From CAVQRC01 sp963715045 (GTDB taxonomy: Bacteria; Planctomycetota; Planctomycetia; Pirellulales; Lacipirellulaceae), in assembly GCA_963715045.1 (NCBI GenBank), contig CAVQRC010000034.1:1-50449 (forward strand): a DNA stretch of 50,449 nt. Reading direction: 5' to 3'. The notes under the pieces were generated by a model. That model was not told where the DNA came from and did not search any database. It worked only from the letters and a program-made list of their open reading frames with translations. Shown in pieces: positions 1 to 8,900 of the stretch (position 1 is its first letter; each line of letters starts with the position of its first letter). The position numbers were made by a program, and so were the translations under genes.

Positions 1-74
1 TCGGGCCGACTGGATTCGAACCAGCGACCTTTTGACCCCCAGTCAAACGCGCTACCAAACTGCGCCACGGCCCG
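1..74 (-). tRNA. tRNA-Pro (anticodon GGG)
   Basis: Read on the minus strand this folds as a complete cloverleaf. The 7-bp acceptor stem is CGGGCCG/CGGCCCG with discriminator A at position 1, the D stem is GCGC/GCGC, the anticodon stem is TTTGA/TCAAA around the loop CTGGGGG, and the T arm has the loop TTCGAAT. The third to fifth loop bases are GGG, so it decodes CCC/CCU proline codons. C1:G72 is typical of bacterial tRNA-Pro. Any encoded CCA would lie outside the window. Confidence 0.95.
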
Positions 75-269
75 AGCTTCTTGTGGCTGCTCTGCTACGG
101 TCAATCAAACGCCGTACGAGCAGGCCAGCGTCGCCCTGAGTTGTAGGCGATGGGGGGCAGGGGGACAAGACCGTGTGAATTCAATCCGACGGTTCCGGTC
201 CCTCCGGACGGCCACCCGGAGATGGCCCCGCGAAACGTCGGCTGAGGGCAATTGCGGGCAAAAGCGAGC

Positions 270-2024
270 TTACTGCGCGTAAATCAATACGGCGTACGGC
301 GGCAAGTTCACGGTCATCGAGTGGGGCATGCCGTCGTGGCGCCGGTCGTCGGACTTCGCATCGAATACATCGCAAGTGGCGAAATCGCGGTCGTAGACAG
401 CCGCGTCGGTGTTGAGCCGCAAGTTCCACAGGCCACTGCGAGGAACGCCCACTCGGTAGTCATAGAACGTTCGGTGCGAGAAATTCGCAACGACGACGAC
501 GTCGTCGCCGGGCCCGCCCTGGTCCCAGCGGTGGTACGCCAGGACCTTATCCCAGTTGTTGGCGTGGTGCACGTTGACGTGTCGGCCACGCAGCCCTCGC
601 GTGTTGTCGTACCAGTTACGTCGCAAGCGAATCAAGTCGCCGTAGAGTTGGACAATTCCGGCGAACACGTCTTTCCGCCACCACTCGATGGGGTCGTCAT
701 CGTGGAACCAACGGTCTTCCAGGAACTCCTGGCCTTGGAAGATCAGTGGCACGCCGGGCGAGGTCATCGTGATCGCCGCTGCCAGGGTGGAGCGTTTTTG
801 GAATACCAGCTGGCCGCGTTGCCGGGCCAGATCTCTTCGGGCACACGGCTCTGGCCGTTGGCCACTTCATCGTGCGACTCGGTATAGATCACGCGCTGCA
901 GCGGGTCATCGTTGTAGCGGTGGGCGATGGCGTTTCGGACTGCGTTGATGTCGCGGTGGGCGTCGTGTTGGGTGATTACCGCGCGTCGCACGGGATGCAC
1001 AAAGCGGCTATCCCATTGGGTGTCGAATCCGGCACCACCGACGCTGGTTGGCTTGGTGACCCACGCGTTGTCGCGAAGGTCTTCCGCAATCGAGATCTTC
1101 CACGGCATCCGATCGTCGATCTCATCGTTAATCCATTGCAGCAATTCCCAGCCATCGGGAAGTTCTCCGCCATCGTAGCCGCGGATGTAGGCCGTGGCGT
1201 CGAAAGCGGAGACCGTCGGCTCGGAATTCGTGAAGCCAGAAGAGCGCGTTGTCGCGGATGAACTGGCGGACCTGGCCCGAGACCGTAGTCCGGACGAGGC
1301 CCCCAGGGTGTGTGGCGGCGTTGATTGTCGTAGAAGTAGATGCCGCCTGGGTGGCTCTCCTGGCTCCAGCCGTCGAATCTCCACAGACTCAAGTCAGCAG
1401 GTCCGAAGTGGTTGTAGACGACGTCGAAGATGACGGCGATCCCCGCTCGTGGGCGGCACGAACGAACTTCCGCAGTGCCTGGGGACCGCCGTAATCGCGT
1501 TCAATCGCGAAGATATGGGCCGGGTTGTATCCCCAGCTCGACGCCCCCGGATAGTCGTACGGGGGCATGAGGAGCACCGCGTTGACGGAGACAATATCGG
1601 CCAGATAGTCGAGCTTCTGGATGGCAGACTCGAAATTGCCGACCGGGCCGCCCGGCTGATCGTTGAACGTGCCGATGTGCAGCTCATAGATCACCATCTC
1701 GTGCCACGCTGGGGTGTGGTATTCATGCTCATCACCCCAGTCGAAACGGGGGTCGGCGATCACGCTGTTGCCGTTCGAGTTGGTCGTCTCGCGGGCGTAG
1801 GGATCGTTCTTCCAAAGCACTTCGTTGCCGTGGCGGATGACGTACTTGTACTCATCGCCGTCTTGAGCGGCGGCGACCTCGAGGGACCAATAGCCGTGAT
1901 CCTCGGTGGCCAGGGGATGGGCGGTGGGCGACCAATCGTTAAACGTACCGGCCACAGCGACGGTATCGGCATACGCCGCCCAGACGCGAAACGAACACGA
2001 GCCGTTCTGCGGATTCGCTCCCAT
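270..2024 (-). CDS. GH13 alpha-glucan branching enzyme-like protein (four apparent sequencing indels)
   Basis: This is a glycoside hydrolase family 13 protein of about 585 aa when read through four single-base indels. The N-terminal ~95 aa are a CBM48-type domain (VAGTFNDW). The catalytic barrel then shows the four GH13 regions: DVVYNH, LRFDATAY (nucleophile Asp), SIAEDL (acid/base Glu) and ESHDE. The SHDE form and the CBM48 favour a glycogen branching enzyme, though another CBM48 amylase such as a trehalohydrolase is possible. The start is set at the ATG just before GANPQNGSC because upstream sequence belongs to the preceding gene. Frame breaks near 1441 (a G lost), 1275 (a G gained), 1208 (a T gained) and 796 (an A lost) are all in homopolymer runs. 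It is the last gene of a minus-strand series. Confidence 0.8.
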
Positions 2025-2091
2025 GCCAGGTTTCGAACTGGGATGTGGCGTCGTCACAATCTCTGCCGTAAAGCGGGGGCGGAAACACCCA

Positions 2092-3292
2092 CTAGTGTCT
2101 GCGGCGGGCGGCAGCCGACTGGGAGACTTCCGTCGCAAGCCAGGTGTCGGTCTCTTCGCGGTGAAAGCGTGAGGGAAGAAAAGCCGCAGGCGTCGAGGCT
2201 CAGCGGGCCGCCGGAGACATACTCTGCCAGCAATTCGCCGGCGACCGGATTGTAGGCGAAGCCGCCGGAGTGAAAGCTCCCCCCGAGGTACAGGCCGGCA
2301 ATTTCGTCGAGCGGTCCGAGAATCGGTTCGTTATCAAGCGAGAAGCAGATCAGGCCGGTTTTTTCAGACTCCCAGCGCGATCCGGCCAGGCCCGGGATCA
2401 ACGGTGTGAAATCGATCTCGAGCTGCCGCCGGAGTTCGGCATGGTCGGCGGTCAGCTCCTGCATCCGAAACGCAGGTGAGGTCACGCGGTGTTCCTGGCG
2501 GTCCGCCGTCTCGACGCCGACGAGCAAACGGTTGCCTTTCGCCGGCCGCGCGTAGCCGCGGTACGGGTCGGCATTCACCGCGGGCAGCCGCGGGGCATGG
2601 GACCACGGCGAAGTGACGTAGCGTTGGTGGACGAAGTTCTTGGTCGGGATCGCCGCGCCGACCCGGTTCAGGATCAGGTTCGTCCACGCGTGCGTCGCGA
2701 GGACGACGGCGTCGGCGGCCACATCCCCCCTGGCCGTGCGAACGCCTGCGATTCGGCCGTCCCGAACGATCAAGTCGCAAACGGTGGTATGCTCCTGCAA
2801 CTCGACGCCCAACCGGCATGCTTCACGAGCAAGCGCGGGGATGTACTCATCGGGCTCGCTGTAACCGGCCCGCGGATCGAACAGACCAAGGTCGCCTTCG
2901 CGAACCACGAGGTCCGGCCAACGCTGCCGAATCTCAGCCGCCGTCAGGACTTCGTACGGTACGTTCAGCTCCTCGTAAAGCGGCAACATCCGCTCGTGCG
3001 GCTGCCACGACTCGGGCGTGTAGATATTCAGCGTTCCGACGTCGTGGAACGTGTAGCCTTCGAGGTCGCGAGACAACTGCCGAAACAACTCCAGGCAGCG
3101 GGTCCGGGCCTCGACCGCGGTCCTGTTCCACAACAGCCCGGTGATGATGCCTGCCGCCCGGGAACTCGAGCCATCGCCGACCACGCCCTGCTCCAGAACG
3201 GTCACCCGGGCGTGTTTCCTGCGTGCCAGGTGATAGGCAGCACTCAGGCCGGTCACTCCGGCTCCCACAATCACGACAACCGGTTGACTCAT
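2092..3292 (-). CDS. FAD-dependent oxidoreductase, DAO family (glycine/D-amino-acid or sarcosine oxidase type)
   Basis: A protein of about 400 aa begins with a Rossmann FAD-binding motif (VIVGAGVTGLSAAYHLARR), where the G-x-G-x-x-G is complete. The C-terminal part has the family FAD contact region (LYLGGSFHSGGFAYNPVAGEL). DAO-family enzymes oxidise amines or amino acids; the substrate cannot be read from the sequence. The start is placed at MSQPV because the FAD motif follows at once and an AGGAG lies just upstream. Near 2168 one extra T in a T run shifts the frame. Correcting it gives a normal C-terminus ending in RRRH and a TAG at 2092-2094. The upstream gap is filled by an inverted-repeat element (3313-3482). 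Confidence 0.82.
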
Positions 3293-3312
3293 CTCCTGGC
3301 CTTGCACACTGA

Positions 3313-3482
3313 GAACCACGAAATACACGAAATACACGAAAAGAAACGAAACGAACGAAACGAACGAAACACACGGGAGTGACGAATCGAGGACCGCAGA
3401 TAAAAGGATTCGCGCCCTTCAGATTTCGGGCTGACCGTCGTAACGAACCCGTCTTTCGTGTATTTCGTGTATTTCGTGGTTC
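3313..3482. repeat. 170-bp element with 29-bp perfect terminal inverted repeats
   Basis: The arms at 3313-3341 and 3454-3482 are exact reverse complements of each other over 29 bases. Each contains CACGAAATA-type short repeats (CACGAAATACACGAAA). The 112-bp centre begins with further AAACGAACG repeats and has no coding potential. The element fills nearly the whole gap between the M24 peptidase stop and the start of the FAD oxidoreductase. It resembles a MITE or a REP-type repeat of environmental bacteria. No target-site duplication is evident. Confidence 0.8.
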
Positions 3483-3487
3483 GCAGG

Positions 3488-4584
3488 CTACAGAGGCCAC
3501 GGCGTCAGGAGCTCGACGCCTTCGCTCGGTGACGAGGTAATTCTGTTCCAGACGCAGGCCGTAGCGAAGGTCGTCGTGATACAGGCCCGGTTCGACGGTA
3601 AAGAAGTCGCCTGCTTCGAAGTACTCGTCCCAGTTGGGATTCAAATGCGGCGCTTCATGGGGGGCCAGACCGACGCCGTGACCAAGATGATGGTCGAACG
3701 ACCAGGGGCTGCAGGGGGCAAGCATTTCCACAGCCCGATCGTAGAGACCGCGACAGCTCACTCCGGGCCGAACCGTGGACTCGACTTCGGCGAAGACCGC
3801 CGTAAGCGCTTCCCAGGCTCGTTGTTGCGGGGCGTCGCGCTCGCCGCTGACCGCAAACGTCCGGGCGTTATCGGACGAATACCCGCGGAAGCCGACGCCC
3901 AGGTCGAGGATGTACAGCTCTCCGGCGTTCGCTACGCGATCGCGCGGTGGTCCTCCGCTCGAACAGCATTGAAAATCCTGGCCGAAGTCGGTGAGCGGTT
4001 CGCCCAGGGTCTGCACCGCGACCGATTGCAGGATTCGGTAGAGATCGAGCTCGTTGATTCCCGGCTCGATGTTGGCCTGGGCCGCCTCGTACATCGCCCG
4101 ATTCGCCTCATTGGCACGGGCCAGCATGCGTAGTTCGTCGGCATCCTTGCGTCGGCGAAGCGTGTGGATGGTCGCGGTCAGATCCTGCCACTCGGTATCC
4201 CAGGCAAGTCGGGCGAACTGACTGAGCCGACCAAATTCGCTGCCCGTGCGAGGCGTCGTGCCGCTGAGGGCAGCCGCTAACGGCGGCAGTGCACTTTTCG
4301 ACCATGTCGTCGCGAAGCGTGGCGAGACTCTGGGCCTCGTAGGCGACGACTTCGTCGGCCGCCACGGAACACTCTGTGGCATGCTCGGGGACCGCCAGTG
4401 TCACGTGGCCGGTGGCCTCGATCGCGGCCGCCATCTCAAACAATGGGCCGACGTAAGCACCGGTGAGCCACTGGACGCTTCTCGGCTGGGTGAGGATCGC
4501 CCGCTGAAGGCCCTGACGTTCGAGCTCTTCCAGCAATCTCTGCTGGCGGCCGCGACAGGCGGCCAGATCGACATCGTATTTCAT
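3488..4584 (-). CDS. M24-family metallopeptidase (Xaa-Pro aminopeptidase/creatinase fold)
   Basis: About 365 aa with an N-terminal creatinase-like domain and a C-terminal pita-bread catalytic domain. All five metal ligands of M24 peptidases are visible: two Asp in LDLGVGFRGYSSDNARTF, His in HLGHGVGLAPHE, Glu in TVEPGLY and Glu in RLEQNYLVTE. It should therefore be an active dinuclear-metal dipeptidase or aminopeptidase, most likely proline-specific. The start ATG overlaps the stop of the upstream zinc dehydrogenase in an ATGA, so the two are translationally coupled. Two indels break the frame: an extra A in the AAAA run near 4300 and an extra A near 3519. Correcting the second gives a stop TAG at 3488-3490. 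Confidence 0.82.
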
Positions 4585-5630
4585 GATTCCTCGCTGCGGT
4601 TCGGTTCGAGCAAGACCTTCATCGCGCCGGGCTCCCCCTGGTACAGCCGGGCAAACCAGTCTGGTCCGTCCTCGAGTGGGGCCCGGGCCGTGATCAGGGG
4701 CTCGACTTGAATCGCCTTGGTGGTCAGCAGATCGATACAGGCCGGATACTCGCCATTGGACGCACAGGTTCCGAGGACATTCAGCTCGCGGGTGACGATC
4801 GCCTGGAGCGGTACTTCCACGCGGGGGGCCAGATTGCCAACGAGCGTCACGGTGCCTCCTTTGCGGGCCGATTCGACAGCCGTGTGGACGGTGGCCGCCG
4901 CGCCCACGACTTCAAAGACGACCGCGGCGCCCCGGCCGTCGGTCAGTCGGCGGATCTCCGCGGGAACGTCGACCTTGCCGGCGTCCAGTGCGACGTCGGC
5001 ACCGAGCCGGCGGGCGAGCTCGAGGCGCTGCTGGTCGAGGTCGACAGCGATCACCGAGGTGCAACCGGCAAGCCGGGCAGCCTGAATCACCAGCAGACCG
5101 ATCAGTCCGCTGCCGACAACCACGGCCGTATCGCCCAGTGTGATCGGAGTTCGATTGGCGGCGTGCACGGCCACGGACACCGGTTCGATCATGGCCGCAT
5201 GCTGCAGCGGGAGCTCGGCTGGTACGGGGTAACAGATGTGTTCCGGGACGGCAACGTACTCGGCGAAAGCACCGTGTTGGCGATACTCGCCGCAGGAGAC
5301 GCCGAGGACCGTGCGGCGATCGCAGAGGTTGAGTTGACCGCGGCGGCAGTAGAAACAATCGCCGCACGAGACGGTCGAGTCGAACGTCACGCGATCGCCG
5401 GGCGCGAACCGGGTGACGTTGGGACCGATCTCAGCAACGACACCGGCCGCTTCGTGGCCCATCACGAGAGGGGGGATCCGGCGGCCACTGCTGCCGTCAT
5501 AGCCGTGGATGTCGCTGCCGCAGATTCCGCAGGCAGCGACTTGCACGAGAATCTGGCGAGGACCGATGGTCGCGTCGGGGACCTCGGTGACCACGAGCTG
5601 TTGATAGTCGGTGAGCAGAAGTGCTTTCAT
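4581..5630 (-). CDS. Zinc-dependent medium-chain dehydrogenase (threonine/polyol dehydrogenase-like)
   Basis: An intact 349-aa protein of the medium-chain dehydrogenase/reductase superfamily. The catalytic zinc region is present (CGICGSDIHG with GHEAAG), as is a complete four-cysteine structural zinc loop (CGDCFYCRRGQLNLC). A nucleotide-binding motif GSGLIGLL opens the Rossmann domain at about residue 170, followed by an acidic residue (VDLDQQRLELA) that suggests NAD. Relatives oxidise threonine, sorbitol, galactitol phosphate and similar secondary alcohols; the substrate is not predictable here. It is the first gene of the minus-strand group and overlaps the M24 peptidase gene by 4 bp. The 284 bp between it and the divergent gene at 5915 show no repeat or hairpin that I can recognise. 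Confidence 0.87.
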   Translation of the reverse strand: MKALLLTDYQQLVVTEVPDATIGPRQILVQVAACGICGSDIHGYDGSSGRRIPPLVMGHEAAGVVAEIGPNVTRFAPGDRVTFDSTVSCGDCFYCRRGQLNLCDRRTVLGVSCGEYRQHGAFAEYVAVPEHICYPVPAELPLQHAAMIEPVSVAVHAANRTPITLGDTAVVVGSGLIGLLVIQAARLAGCTSVIAVDLDQQRLELARRLGADVALDAGKVDVPAEIRRLTDGRGAAVVFEVVGAAATVHTAVESARKGGTVTLVGNLAPRVEVPLQAIVTRELNVLGTCASNGEYPACIDLLTTKAIQVEPLITARAPLEDGPDWFARLYQGEPGAMKVLLEPNRSEES

Positions 5631-5914
5631 GGCGACCCGAGTATTGCCGCAGAGGTCGACGTTAACAAGCGGAGGGGCCCCCTTTGCCGAGCAGGTTGCT
5701 TCCCTGGCGTGACACCCATCCTGTCGGTGGTCGCGGCCGTCGCAGCCCGGTTGGCGTTCGAACCGCCGAAATTGTCAAGGGGACCGGGAATGGTCGCGAT
5801 GGCGGAGCGACTCTGCCGTCGCGGCCGACCGCCGCGTCCTACTACTCGATCCTGGCCCGCCCACCTATACTCAGGGTTTTGATAAGTCCTGCCAAGAACC
5901 GGGTTTTCTTCACA

Positions 5915-8900
5915 ATGCTGATCCGTTTGATGCGTTTCCGTGCCAGCTTTCTCGCGCTCTGTTTTTCCATGCTGGCGGCAACTCCGGGAAAGTCCGCCGC
6001 GCCGGTGCCGCAGCTCGAGCTCGACCAGGGCGATCATATTTGCACGATCGGCAATACGCTGGCCGACCGGATGCAGCACTATCCGTGGCTCGAGACGTAC
6101 ATCCACGCGCTCCACCCGCAGCACGAGCTGACGTTCCGCAACCTTGGTTTCTCCGGTGACGAGGTCGCCCAACGCCCTCGCTCCGAGAACTTCGGTGACG
6201 CCGACCAATGGCTCACCAAGTGCGCAGCGGACGTGGTGTTCTGTTTTTTCGGCTACAACGAGGCGCTGCGTGGTGAGGAGAACCTGGCCGAGTTCAAGCA
6301 GAATCTCACCGAAATGATCAACGGGATGCGGGCCCGGCAGTACAACGGCAAGAGTGCACCGCAACTGGTCGTGTTTTCGCCGATCGCTCACGAGAATCTC
6401 CAGCGACCGTACTTGCCCGACGGGACAGCGAACAACCAGAAGCTCGAAGCCTACACGAACGCCATCAAGGACGTGTGCGCGGATCGCGGCGTTGCCTTCG
6501 TCGATCTGTTTACCCCCACCCGTGAACTCTACCGCCAGCAGGCCGAGCCGCTCACGCTCAACGGAATTCACTTGCTCGACCAGGGCTACAAGGCACTCGC
6601 CAAAGTCATCGTCGAACGTCTGTTCCCAGGTACCCGCATTCCCACCGACGCCGAGATCGAGCGGCTCTACGACGCGGTTGCCGAGAAGAACTACTACTGG
6701 TTCAGCCGGTACCGCGTGGTCGACGGCTACAACGTCTACGGCGGGCGATCGAAACTCGCGTGGCACGGTCAGTCGAACGCCGACGTGATGCGGCGGGAGA
6801 TGGAGATCTTCGACGTGATGACGACCAACCGCGACCAGCGGGTGTGGGCCGTCGCGGCGGGCGGAGACCTCGAAGTCCGCGACGACAACATCCCACCGGA
6901 ACTGACCGTCAAGACGAACAAGGAAGGACCACTCCCAGATGGGGCGTTTCCCTATCTCGGCGGCGAGGAAGCGATCTCGAGAATGACCGTCCACGACGGC
7001 ATGCAGGTGAATTTGTTCGCCTCGGAAGAGATGTTTCCGAGGCTCGCCAATCCGGTCCAGATGGCCGTCGATACCGACAGCCGGTTATGGGTGTCCGTGT
7101 GGCCTTCTTATCCGCATTGGAATCCGACTGAGCCCCGCCGCGATGCGATCGTGATCCTGCCGGACGAAGACCGCGATGGCGTCGCGGACGAGTGCATCGT
7201 GTTCGCCGATGAACTCAACAGCGTAACCGGCTTCGAGTTCTGGGGGGGCGGCGTGCTGGTCGCCGCGCCTCCGGAAATCTGGTTCCTGCAAGACACCGAC
7301 GGCGACGACAAGGCCGATGTCAAGATCCGTATGCTGCAGGGCGTCTCGAGTGCCGACACGCACCACTCGGCCAACGCCGTGCTGATCGGGCCCGACGGCT
7401 GGATGTACTGGTCGCGGGGAATCTTCAACGTCGCCAACTTCGAGACGCCGACCCACACCTACCGATCCGGCCAGACCGGCGTGCATCGCTTCAACCCCCG
7501 CACGTTCGAAGTCGAGTTCCACTTTCCGATTGGCCCCAACCCGCACGGAGATGTGATCGACCAGTGGGGCTATCAGTTCGCCAACGACGGGACGGGCGGC
7601 ACCGGATCGTACGTCAACATTGGCAAAGGACGCGGCAACAAACAGTGGTTCAAGAAACGGGTGCGTCCCGTCGCAGCGACCGGGATCCTCTCCAGCAGCC
7701 ATTTCCCGGAGCAGTTTCAGGGCAATTTCCTGATCTGCAATACGATCGGCTTTCTCGGCGTCCTGCAGCATGAAGTGAGCTATCACGGGGCCGACATTCG
7801 GGCGACCGAAATCGACCCGATTCTCGTGTCGTCCGATCCGAACTTCCGACCGACCGACCTCGAGGTCGGCGGTGACGGAGCACTTTACGTCTCCGACTGG
7901 CAAAACACGCTGATCGGACATATGCAGCACAACATGCGGGACCCCAACCGCGACCACACGCACGGCCGGATCTACCGCGTCACCTACCCGGGCCGGCCGC
8001 TGCTCGATCCCCCCAAACTGAAAGGGAAGCCGATCCAGGAGGTCTGCCAGCAGTTCTTCGCGAAGCAGAACGGGACTCGGTACCGGGCGCGGCTCGAACT
8101 GACCGGTCGGCCGGCCGAGGAAATCGGTAGCGAAGTCGGGGCATTCGTCGAATCGTTGCAGCAGCAGTTGGCAAATGCGAGCGGTGCCGAGCGGGTGGCC
8201 GTCGAGCAAGCCTTGCTGGAATGCCTGTGGGTGTTCGAAGAACAGCGGATCCCCAACCTCGAGTTGCTGAAGACCGTATTCACGGCCGCCGAGCCCCGCG
8301 TACGTGCGGCGGCAATTCGCACGCTCGGCCACTGGAGCGAGATGGTCGACGACTGGGAACCCACGTTGCTGGCGGCGGCGCGGGATGAGAATCCGCTGGT
8401 ACGTGCCGAGGCGGTCAAGGCGGCGGCGGAATTCACAGGCCTCGTTGCCGCCGAGGTCGTGTTCGAAGTGGCCAATCGGGAACTGGACGATGAACTCGAA
8501 GCGGTGCTGGCCTATGCCAAGGGCCAGCTCGAAGTCGATGCCATCGTGCAGGAGGTGATCCAGAGCAAGCAACCGATCTCTGCGGCCGCCAGAACCTATA
8601 TCCTGAGCCAGGCCAGCATCGATGACTTGTTCAAGTTCGAGCAGAGTGAGGACGTCGAGGTGGCAGTCCTGGAACGCGAGGAGGCGTCGATCGAGCAACT
8701 CGACAGGGCCGTTTCCGGGCTGGCTCGGCGGCGTGGCGTCTCCGAACTGCGGTTGCTGGTGGGGCTGATCAATCGGCGATTGGGCGAGCCGGACCCCAAT
8801 CTGGCAGGATTCATGACGCTGCTCTCGCGACGACCGCGCCAGGAACTGGAACGAGTGCAGATCCAGATCGAGAGACTCGCGCTCAGCGGGCGTTCTCCCG

